Shown here: piece after piece, positions 1-6,221 of the stretch | Position numbering within the stretch: the stretch's first letter is position 1 | Layout: each line of letters starts with the position of its first letter | DNA from: DATJXG01 sp035500455 | GTDB taxonomy: Bacteria; Acidobacteriota; Terriglobia; Terriglobales; Acidobacteriaceae | DNA: 17,358 bases | NCBI GenBank assembly: GCA_035500455.1 | Contig: DATJXG010000410.1 | Coordinates: 1-17,358 of the forward strand | Reading direction: 5' to 3' | Notes under the pieces: model-generated | What the model saw: only the letters and a program-made list of their open reading frames with translations | Databases searched by the model: none | What the model was told of the DNA's origin: nothing | Program-made: the position numbers and the translations under genes

Positions 1-161
1 AGCGCGCCAGATACATGACGCTGGAAACCATGGCGCCTTTGAGCGATACTCCCCACGTCAGCTTGCCAGAAATGGCAGCCTGATCACGCAGCCAATGCTG
101 CTCAATACACCGCTCCTACACCACGCGATGGGGCACGATCGCGTTCAACCGCGACTACCTC

Positions 162-560
162 TTGCTCGATGCCCAGAAGGTCAACGGAAGGCAGCTTTTG
201 AGCGAAATGCGCGAGGGTGGGGGATATGCGTGCCTCGCGCTTGCGAGCATTGCCAGCTTGCCCAAAGAAGCGCAGGACGCATTTGCCGGCATTGCCGATT
301 TCACGCGCGATTGCATGGATATAGCCGACGATGTTGGCCAGAGCGAATATTTGAACTGGGGCGATATTCTAGATGAAACCATCGCAAAGCTTGAGACCGC
401 TGGCTTCTGTCTATGCGCAGCACACCGGCATGTCCGGGTGACTAATAAGAGCTGGCGAGATCAGACGCCGATGCATTGGCATATCACCTACCTGTTGGCG
501 TCACCGCTGGCACAACCAGCCTCCAAAGTCGCTGTGAGTCGAAAGGTTGAGCTAGGCTGA
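162..560 (+). CDS. Hypothetical protein, start uncertain
   Basis: I do not recognise this protein (about 132 residues from TTG 162). The frame is open from position 84, just after a TGA at 81-83, and no ATG occurs in frame before 207. Candidate starts are TTG 162 (no ribosome site), TTG 198 (GGAAG about 7 bases upstream) and ATG 207. The composition looks coding: an Ala/Leu-rich helix near residues 25-50, then acidic patches, then a His/Trp-containing stretch (HWHITYLL) near the C-terminus. No signal peptide or convincing membrane segment is seen. Because no good start exists, it may be the 3' part of a gene whose 5' end was lost or frameshifted. The gene ends 43 bases before the converging HTH gene. 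Function unknown. Confidence 0.4.
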   Translation: MLDAQKVNGRQLLSEMREGGGYACLALASIASLPKEAQDAFAGIADFTRDCMDIADDVGQSEYLNWGDILDETIAKLETAGFCLCAAHRHVRVTNKSWRDQTPMHWHITYLLASPLAQPASKVAVSRKVELG

Positions 561-603
561 CCGGCACCGGCTTAAGTTCGGAAATTTTGCCGGTGAAGGC
601 GTT

Positions 604-1059
604 CTAGGTTTCGTCAAGCTCGTTGCTTGAACCGATTTTGCTGCTGAGTAGTCGCCTATCTTCCTTGGTCACACGGCGCGGATACTCATTCGGAAATGCC
701 TTTGCAATTTCCGTCAAAAATTCGACAAGCGGCTGTAAGCTGTAGGCGTTCGAGGTAATCATGCGACGCTTTTGCCGCTTCACACGGGAAACCAGCTCCA
801 GTTTGTCGAGGTTATTGATGGCACGTTGCACCTGCCGTGTGGAAACACCGCACCGACTCGCCAGAGTGGCCATGGAGGGAAAGGGGTCTTCATCCTTCTT
901 CCACCAGTTTCCGACAAGCTGGAACAGCACCAGCAATTCGATGGGAGTCAGCCGGTGTTCCTCGTCCAGAAACCTATTAAGGTTCAACAGGTAGGTCGGA
1001 ATTTGCGCAAACCCCCGCTCAGCAACCGGCCTACCCCATTTTTCCAGCACGTCAGACAT
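604..1059 (-). CDS. Helix-turn-helix (HTH_36-like) DNA-binding protein
   Basis: This 151-residue protein has a central winged-helix-type segment. The stretch LTPIELLVLFQLVGNWW is followed by FPSMATLASRCGVSTRQVQRAINNLDKLELV, which matches the pattern of HTH_36/DnaD-like replication or regulatory proteins found on plasmids. The C-terminal 45 residues are basic then acidic. ATG at 1059 is preferred over ATG at 1065 because AGAGG (1066-1070) lies six bases upstream of it but touches the earlier one. The promoter region (1060-1215) carries two palindromes, so autoregulation is likely but unproven. It may be a plasmid copy-number or accessory regulator; the exact target is unknown. The HTH call is from residue pattern, not a search. 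Confidence 0.65.
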   Translation of the reverse strand: MSDVLEKWGRPVAERGFAQIPTYLLNLNRFLDEEHRLTPIELLVLFQLVGNWWKKDEDPFPSMATLASRCGVSTRQVQRAINNLDKLELVSRVKRQKRRMITSNAYSLQPLVEFLTEIAKAFPNEYPRRVTKEDRRLLSSKIGSSNELDET

Positions 1060-1103
1060 GGGCATCCTCTACGGACATACGATGATATTTTCATATAAAA
1101 CGG

Positions 1104-1165
1104 TATGGACATAATGTCCATATATATATATCCATCATAAATATACCCATGGATAAATATCCATG
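1104..1165. promoter_or_regulatory. Paired operator-like palindromes in a divergent AT-rich promoter region
   Basis: Two inverted repeats lie in AT-rich DNA between the HTH gene (minus strand) and a short plus-strand frame at 1216. The first is TATGGACATAATGTCCATA (1104-1122), perfect 9-1-9. The second is CATGGATA-AA-TATCCATG (1148-1165), perfect 8-2-8. A further half-site ATATCCAT lies at 1129-1136. All share a GGAYA/TRTCC core, as expected for one dimeric regulator binding several times. The HTH protein encoded at 604-1059 is the obvious candidate ligand, which is inference from position. Confidence 0.55.
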
Positions 1166-1215
1166 AAATTATACCTATGACGATATATACTCCTGTACAT
1201 CAAGGAGCAGACATC

Positions 1216-1257
1216 ATGGCCAAAAAATCCTACAATACCTGCACGAAAATGACCTGA
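1216..1257 (+). pseudogene. Short frame MAKKSYN..., probably a gene frameshifted in an A-run
   Basis: ATG 1216 has an excellent ribosome site (AAGGAG 1202-1207, 8 bases upstream), yet the frame stops after 13 codons at 1257. Codons 3-4 lie in a run of six A (1222-1227). With one more A the frame would read MAKKILQYLHENDLIDTL and continue past 1266, which looks far more protein-like. This points to a one-base deletion, slippage during expression, or a sequencing error. After about 1290 the restored frame becomes low-complexity (Arg/Pro-rich) and runs towards the tRNA, so the gene is probably also truncated. Its family is not recognisable. Confidence 0.35.
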
Positions 1258-1356
1258 TTGACACATTGCCGCGACATGGTGTAGGACGAAAATCCCGAGG
1301 TAGTGGGCGGCCTCCACCCCCGCAGGCTGCGTTGGGCCGGAAATGGTACTGGCCGG

Positions 1357-1382
1357 GGCGGGAAGTGCGCGCACTTCCCGCC
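1357..1382. repeat. Perfect 26-bp palindrome
   Basis: Positions 1357-1369 are the exact reverse complement of 1370-1382, with no loop. The left arm begins GGCGGGAAGTG. It ends 18 bases before the tRNA at 1401. No T-run follows on either side, so a simple intrinsic terminator is not clear. It could be a cruciform, a dimeric protein site, or a terminator-like stem for the broken frame at 1216. Confidence 0.6.
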
Positions 1383-1400
1383 AAATGTGCGTCCCGCTCT

Positions 1401-1488
1401 ATGGGGGTGGCCGAGTGGCTGAAGGCAGCAGACTTGACCGTCTGTGTTCCGCAAGGAACCATGGGTTCGAATCCCATTCCCCCCGCCA
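1401..1488 (+). tRNA. Serine-type tRNA (UGA-like anticodon), structurally abnormal
   Basis: The 88-base segment has the class II architecture of tRNA-Ser: T8-G9, D stem GCC/GGC with GAGTGGCTGAA loop, a long variable arm GTTCC-GCAA-GGAAC (1446-1459), T stem ATGGG/CCCAT with loop TTCGAAT, discriminator G (1485) and encoded CCA. Two things are abnormal. The anticodon stem GCAGA/TCTGT encloses eight bases (CTTGACCG, 1433-1440) instead of seven, with C after TGA where a purine is expected. The first two acceptor positions (A1401, T1402) face C and do not pair, leaving five pairs. It may be a decayed tRNA or a functional variant. Isotype Ser is inferred from the arm layout and TGA; a GAC reading (Val) is possible if the loop shifts. 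Confidence 0.65.
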
Positions 1489-1516
1489 CTATTTTCCTCC
1501 GCCAAAAAATTCGACA

Positions 1517-2008
1517 TTACCGTAGAACCACAGATGCTGCCCATTTACTCAGCCCGAACGGCAGCTCACTCAACAGAACCGGCGATGCCAGCAGCGTAAA
1601 AACAAACACCGCCACCGGCAGCGCGATCAGCCAGAAAGTCTGATTCCGCTTCGCACGCACGGTACCGATCATGCCGGCGAGCTGGTGGCGCTCGCGCTCG
1701 GCGTCTTGCCGGGCCCGCTCATATTTCTGCGCCACCTCATTCATCAGCTCGCGCCCGGCCTGGGTCATGGCCTGACCGAACTGCGCCGGCGTCATCCGCA
1801 GCGCCGGGTGCTGCTCGATCGCCGCCAGCGCGGCATCGATCTGGCCCAGCTCTTGGACGATCCGCCCCAAATCGGGGCTGTAATCCGGCGCGGCCTGCCC
1901 GGCCGCCGTCGCGATGGCCTGGCGCAGCGCCGCCACCTCTTCCCGCAGCGCCTCGAACGCCTCGGCCGGATCGCTGCCCCCGTCATCATGCTCCAGCAAA
2001 TCCACCAC
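1517..2008 (-). CDS. DUF6118-like membrane protein downstream of traA
   Basis: This 163-residue protein begins with an acidic tail, then a long Ala/Glu/Gln-rich helical region (about residues 15-115, likely coiled coil), then one strong membrane segment (FWLIALPVAVFVFTLLA, about residues 122-140) and a short C-terminal tail. Layout and position just after traA match the DUF6118 family common in alphaproteobacterial mobilization regions; the family name is from memory. GTG 2008 (or 2005) follows an AGGAGG-like ribosome site, 18 bases after the traA stop, so it is probably cotranscribed with the relaxase. The role is unknown. An inner-membrane accessory to DNA transfer is a reasonable guess. 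Confidence 0.65.
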   Translation of the reverse strand: MVDLLEHDDGGSDPAEAFEALREEVAALRQAIATAAGQAAPDYSPDLGRIVQELGQIDAALAAIEQHPALRMTPAQFGQAMTQAGRELMNEVAQKYERARQDAERERHQLAGMIGTVRAKRNQTFWLIALPVAVFVFTLLASPVLLSELPFGLSKWAASVVLR

Positions 2009-2026
2009 GCTGCCCTCCTCCTCGCG

Positions 2027-5000
2027 CTACATTCCCATGCCCAGCCCACGCTCGCGCCGAATGCTCTGCGCCAGCGCCCGGTCAAGATCGGGCTCGCGCA
2101 GCACCCGGTCGAGCCGGGAGCCGGACGCAATGCCAAGCTCTTGCTGCCGGGCACGCAGCATGGATTCCAGCTGCGGATCGCGTTTCAGGTCGAGGACGAG
2201 GGCCTGCATCCGGTTTTCCACCTGGCCCCGCGCCTCGGCATGGTCCCAACCCTTGAGGCTGCGGTGCTCGGCCTCCAGCCCGTGCCAGATTTTGGCCAGG
2301 CGCTCGGCCCGCAGCTCCGGGTCGCGCCGCACCCGCGCCTCGTGCCTGAGGCCCTCGACCAGCCGCGCCGCGCGCTCCTCGCCCTTGAGCGTATCAAGCG
2401 CCCGCGCCACCGCCGGGTTATGTTCGACAGCATTCTTCAAATCTTCCTGCGCGCCCGGCCGCACCGCATCCATCCGCGCGCCGGTATCCCGCAGCGCCCG
2501 CCATTGGTGGTCCAGAATCGGCAGGTCTTGTGCCCGCATCCGCATGGCGTCGTCATAGGCCCGCGCATAGCGCTCCACCGCCTGGTGCAGCGCCTCGGCC
2601 GGGAGCGGTGGGGCGGCGCCCGGCTCCGGCGCGCGCACCGGACTTCCGCCCAGCTTCACCCCGTCGAACATGCCGCGTTTCCGTTCTGGCCGCACCGTTT
2701 CCGGCACCACGATCTCGCTGCGCATGTCGATGCCGCGCCGCTCGGCGTAAGCTGCCCGCTCGTAATCCAGGGTCGTTTCCTTGGCCTGGGACCGCGCCAG
2801 CCGCTCGCTGAGCGCCGCCACGTCGCTGAACTCGTCGCGCCCGGCATAAAGCCGCGCCTCGTCCCGGTGCCGCGTCATCGCCACATAGGTCAGATGCCGG
2901 TCCATCGTGTCCGAGGCCAGCACATAGGCCCGGTCCACCGTCGTCCCCTGCGCCTTGTGAATGGTAGTGGCATAGCCATGATCCACCGCCGCGTAATCCG
3001 CCATGGAGACCGAGACGGCTCGCCCCTGCCCTGGCCCCTTGGCGGAATCCAGCCGGATCGCCAGATGCCCCTCCGTGGCCCGGTCCACGGTCCCCAGCAT
3101 GCCGTTTTTAATGCCCAGCTCGCGGTTGTTCTCCCGGAACAGCACCCGATCGCCCGGAGCAAAAGCCCGCGCCCCCTCGCTGGTCTGATAAACCAGCTCC
3201 CCGGCCAGCTCGCCATGCTCCCGCCGGACCGCGCGGATCGCCTCATTGAGCCCCCGCACATCCGCGTTGCGGTGTGCCAGCACCAGGCGCGAGCCATCGG
3301 GCCGCGCCTCCATGTCGGCCGTCACATCGCGCACGATCGCCGCCCGCGCCGCCTCGGCCGTATCCTCAAAACAGATCGCGCCGCGCGCGTCATAAGCCAC
3401 CAGCCCCTCCGCCGTGCGGTGCCGCCCAAAATCCACCGAGGCAGCGCGCTGCCACTCCTCCCGCTGCCGGCGAATCTCCTCCAGCGCGACAAACCCCACG
3501 CGCTCGGCCACGGCGCGGAATGCCGCACCCGGCCCGATCGGCTGCAGCTGCTCCGGATCGCCCACCAGCACGATTTTCGCGCCGGCCGCATCCGCCGCAG
3601 TGATGAACCGCGCGAGCTGACGGCTCCCCACCATCCCGGCCTCATCGATGACGAACACGTCTTTGGGGCCAAGCACATCGAACCCGCGTTCCCAGCCGCG
3701 TTCCCACGACGCCAGTGTGCGCGAGGCGATGCCGGCGGATTCCTCCAACCCCTCCGCCGCTTTGCCAGCCAGCGCCGCGCCATGAACGGCAAAACCTTCC
3801 GCCTCCCACGCCTCGCGCGCCGCCGCCAGCATCGTGCTTTTGCCAGCACCCGCCAGCCCCACCACGGCCGCGATGCGTTCGCACCCGGTGACGTGCTCAA
3901 CCGCCTGCCGCTGTTCCTCGCTCAACCCCTTCCCGCCCACGCGCCGGATCGCGTCATCCTGCCGCGCCAGCGCCGCCTCCACGCGCGCGATCCGAACGCC
4001 AAAATTCCGCGCCTCCACCATGCGGTCGGCGCTGCGCGCCATCTCGCGCTCGACCGCCACCATCTCACGCGTCGAATAGCGAGCTTGCGCCACCACGCGC
4101 CCGGCCTCGTCGCGCTGTTCGGTCTGCAGCTCGACCAGCACCTTCGACGCCATCACCTGCGCCAGCGCCGTCTGGAACAATTCCGCTCCGGCGGCACCGG
4201 CCGCGCCTGTCTCCCCTGCCCCGCCCCAATCCACCACCCGGTGCAGCACGCGCGCGATGTCGTGGCGGTCGAACACGCTCTTTTCCGCCGTGATGATCTC
4301 CAGCACCTGCTCCGGCTTTTCGCGGATACGTTCGGCATTCCGCCGCGCCGTCACCTTGTCCAGCCGCTTACGCGCCACCGGCTTGCCGCGCCGCTCCATT
4401 TGCGAGGCATGTACCCCCATGTGCTGCGTCGGCTCGATCTCCAGCCCGCGCGTCTGGTGCGCGCGATGATCGATCCGCACATCCAGCCCAGCTTGCGCCA
4501 AATGCGCGTTGGCGATTCCTTCCCACACCACGCGGATGTCCCTCACCTGGTCGTGCGTGGTCGGTAGCCCCAGCGCCTCCAGCTTTTTGTTCTCCAGCTC
4601 CAGTTCGGATTTTTCCCCTAACCCATCCGCCGTGAGCTTCCGCGTCGTCAGCAAAATATGGGCATGGTGGTTGCGAATGTCGGTATGGCCATGCGGGCTA
4701 TGGATCGCAAAATCCACCGCCACCCCATAGCGGTCGGCCACCTGCCGGGCAAAATCCCGCGTCAGCGCCACCCGCTGCTCGGCCGTCAACTCGTGCGGCA
4801 AGGCGATCTCAATCTCGCGCGCCACCCGTGCGTCCTTGCGTTTCTCGGCCGCCTCCGCCGCGTTCCACAATGCCGAGCGCTCTTTGGCCCAAACCGCATC
4901 CGCACCCGCCGGCAGCACGATCTCGGTATGCTCAACGCCGGAACGCCGGGTAAAATCATGCGTCAGCCCGTCGCGTTCGTTGGTTAGCCTTTCCGCTGCC

Positions 5001-5077
5001 CGGTAGGCCGTGGCCGCAACCGCGCTGCGGCCGCTGGCCCGCGAGATCGGCTTGACGCTCAAATGGTAGATCGCCAT
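2027..5077 (-). CDS. traA: Ti-type conjugative relaxase-helicase TraA (MOBQ)
   Basis: TraA nicks oriT, stays attached to the 5' end, and unwinds the strand for export. With the ATG at 5077 it has 1016 residues. Residues 1-220 form the MobA/MobL relaxase domain: it opens MAIYHLSVKPISRASGRSAV, has a candidate nucleophile Tyr25, and carries the metal-binding histidine cluster HGHTDIRNHHAHIL (129-142). A RecD-like helicase follows, with Walker A GLAGAGKST (407-415), Walker B VFVIDEAGMV (474-483) and a later TTIHKAQGTTVDRAYV motif. The last 200 residues are charged and helical. An upstream ATG at 5128 adds 17 poorly conserved-looking residues and would begin beside oriT; 5077 fits the family N-terminus, though its GAGG is rather distant. 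It diverges from traD across oriT, the classic arrangement. The gene looks intact. Confidence 0.93.
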   Translation of the reverse strand: MAIYHLSVKPISRASGRSAVAATAYRAAERLTNERDGLTHDFTRRSGVEHTEIVLPAGADAVWAKERSALWNAAEAAEKRKDARVAREIEIALPHELTAEQRVALTRDFARQVADRYGVAVDFAIHSPHGHTDIRNHHAHILLTTRKLTADGLGEKSELELENKKLEALGLPTTHDQVRDIRVVWEGIANAHLAQAGLDVRIDHRAHQTRGLEIEPTQHMGVHASQMERRGKPVARKRLDKVTARRNAERIREKPEQVLEIITAEKSVFDRHDIARVLHRVVDWGGAGETGAAGAAGAELFQTALAQVMASKVLVELQTEQRDEAGRVVAQARYSTREMVAVEREMARSADRMVEARNFGVRIARVEAALARQDDAIRRVGGKGLSEEQRQAVEHVTGCERIAAVVGLAGAGKSTMLAAAREAWEAEGFAVHGAALAGKAAEGLEESAGIASRTLASWERGWERGFDVLGPKDVFVIDEAGMVGSRQLARFITAADAAGAKIVLVGDPEQLQPIGPGAAFRAVAERVGFVALEEIRRQREEWQRAASVDFGRHRTAEGLVAYDARGAICFEDTAEAARAAIVRDVTADMEARPDGSRLVLAHRNADVRGLNEAIRAVRREHGELAGELVYQTSEGARAFAPGDRVLFRENNRELGIKNGMLGTVDRATEGHLAIRLDSAKGPGQGRAVSVSMADYAAVDHGYATTIHKAQGTTVDRAYVLASDTMDRHLTYVAMTRHRDEARLYAGRDEFSDVAALSERLARSQAKETTLDYERAAYAERRGIDMRSEIVVPETVRPERKRGMFDGVKLGGSPVRAPEPGAAPPLPAEALHQAVERYARAYDDAMRMRAQDLPILDHQWRALRDTGARMDAVRPGAQEDLKNAVEHNPAVARALDTLKGEERAARLVEGLRHEARVRRDPELRAERLAKIWHGLEAEHRSLKGWDHAEARGQVENRMQALVLDLKRDPQLESMLRARQQELGIASGSRLDRVLREPDLDRALAQSIRRERGLGMGM

Positions 5078-5136
5078 CGCAGCACGTCTTTCCTCATTCC
5101 GGCCTGGCCCTTGGCCGTTTTTCACCATCCAGCACT

Positions 5137-5166
5137 GAGTTGCGCAGCAACTCGTAAGTGCGCCCT
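5137..5166 (+). other. oriT: Origin of transfer (oriT), RSF1010/Ti-like nic region
   Basis: A perfect inverted repeat GAGTTGC-GCA-GCAACTC (5137-5153) is followed without a gap by GTAAGTGCGCCCT (5154-5166). The same order, inverted repeat then TAAGTGCGCCCT, forms the oriT of RSF1010 and related MOBQ plasmids. The nick is expected inside this core on the plus strand. It lies between divergent traA and traD, as expected. If nicked there, the traD-traG-rep side would enter the recipient first and traA last. The match is seen directly; function is by homology. Confidence 0.88.
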
Positions 5167-5343
5167 TCCGTATCTCGCTGACGCTCGATCACGTCGGGAG
5201 GGTTCGCAGCAGAGAATGCACGTGACGCGGCTTTAATGGCCAGAATATAGTTCTTAAAGTTGTGCCATGCGAAGGTAACGCCATGGATAGCACCTGCCCG
5301 CGCTGCCAGACGGCGCTGGTCTGGATTCGTAGGGAGGAACACC

Positions 5344-5655
5344 ATGACCCGCAAGTCGATCGAGGAACGCCTGGCCCAGCTCGACGCCCAGCGCCAGGCC
5401 CTGAAATCCCGGCTCGGCAAGCAGGAACGCGCGCGCGACACGCGCCGGAAGGTACTGCTCGGCGCCCTCGTCCTGCACCGGCTCGGCGAGGACAAGCGCG
5501 AATTCGACAGAGCGTTGCGGGAGTGGCTGCAACGCGAGCTGCCGGGATTCTTATCCCGGCCCGATGACAAGGCGCTGTTCGATGACATCCTGGCCAACGC
5601 GGCACAACAGGATGAAAAGCCCCTGGTGACGACTGCTCAAAATGAGGAAATTTGA
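5344..5655 (+). CDS. traD: Conjugal transfer protein TraD (small, Ti/MOBQ type)
   Basis: This 103-residue basic helical protein opens MTRKSIEERLAQLDAQRQAL, followed by a K/R-rich segment ending ARDTRRKVLLGALVL, the recognisable pattern of the small TraD family (PF06412) encoded beside Ti-type traA. It is thought to act as an accessory protein near oriT; it is unrelated to the large F-plasmid TraD coupling protein. ATG 5344 is chosen because AGGGAGG (5331-5337) lies six bases upstream; the frame extends back to 5260 but that part has no ribosome site. Its TGA (5653-5655) overlaps the ATG of the next gene, giving translational coupling. Confidence 0.87.
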   Translation: MTRKSIEERLAQLDAQRQALKSRLGKQERARDTRRKVLLGALVLHRLGEDKREFDRALREWLQRELPGFLSRPDDKALFDDILANAAQQDEKPLVTTAQNEEI

Positions 5656-6221
5656 TGTTTGAATTTCAGCCCGAGCTTGCCGGTCAGTTGGTACTGATGC
5701 GGCCTCTCCGAGACCAGGATTTTGCGGCCCTATATGCGCTCGCCGCCGATCCTTTGCTCTGGGAACAGCACCCCAACCCGGAACGGGCGACCGAAAAAGG
5801 CTTCCAGGCCTATTTCGAGGATCAGCTCGCTTCTGGCGGGGCAATGGTAGCGATCAACAAGGTCGATGGTTTGCCGGTAGGGATGTCGCGCTATTCGGTA
5901 GCATTCACCGATCCCGATGAGGTGGAAATTGGCTGGACGTTCATCGGGCGCAGGTACTGGGGCGGAATTTATAACCGCGACATCAAGCAGACGATGCTGG
6001 CCCACGCCTTCCGGTTCGTGAAAACCGTGATTTTCCGGATCGCAGAGCATAATCTGCGCTCGCGCCGGGCCGTCGAGAAGCTGGGGGCGCGGCTGGATGC
6101 TCGCGAGCAAATAAATACGGCCGGACCAGCTCCGGTCCGGTTTGCTTTTTATGTCCTGACCTGGGAAATGTTCGCGGAAAATGCCTCTCGTCCCCCGGAA
6201 AAGACGGACGCCAGCTCGTGA
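5655..6221 (+). CDS. GNAT-family N-acetyltransferase inside the transfer operon
   Basis: This 188-residue protein shows the RimJ/RimL-like GNAT layout (PF13302 type): LVLMRPLRDQDFAALYALAADPLLWEQHP at the start, EIGWTFIGRRYWGGIYNRDIKQTML in the acetyl-CoA-binding region (about residues 95-120), and FRIAEHNLRSRRAVEKLGAR, the hallmark helix-turn near residues 130-150. It would transfer acetyl from acetyl-CoA to an amine; the substrate is unknown. ATG 5655 overlaps the traD stop (TGATG), with GAGGA upstream, and its TGA overlaps the traG GTG (6218-6221). So it is expressed in lockstep with transfer genes. It may modify a transfer protein, or be a tolerated passenger. The family call is strong; the role is inference. 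Confidence 0.85.
   Translation: MFEFQPELAGQLVLMRPLRDQDFAALYALAADPLLWEQHPNPERATEKGFQAYFEDQLASGGAMVAINKVDGLPVGMSRYSVAFTDPDEVEIGWTFIGRRYWGGIYNRDIKQTMLAHAFRFVKTVIFRIAEHNLRSRRAVEKLGARLDAREQINTAGPAPVRFAFYVLTWEMFAENASRPPEKTDASS

Noticed and set aside
3..83. Open frame at the left edge ending at TGA 81-83
   Set aside because: It is only 26 codons within the window, with no recognisable family and no start across a presumed circular joint, so not reported as a gene.
1214..1643. Reading frames on both strands across 1214-1643, with GNGIRTHGSL-like and GFEPMVP-like peptides
   Set aside because: These peptides are the familiar false translation of a tRNA-Ser/Leu gene, which lies at 1401-1488.
1685..4567. 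Long plus-strand frame of 960 codons opposite traA
   Set aside because: It is the antisense of a GC-rich gene, very His/Arg/Pro/Leu-rich with no domain, while the minus strand shows a full relaxase-helicase.
5262..5567. Frame starting MDSTCPRCQTALVW that overlaps traD
   Set aside because: A CxxC at the start is tempting, but the rest is Arg/Pro/Ala-rich out-of-frame traD sequence and the ribosome site fits traD.
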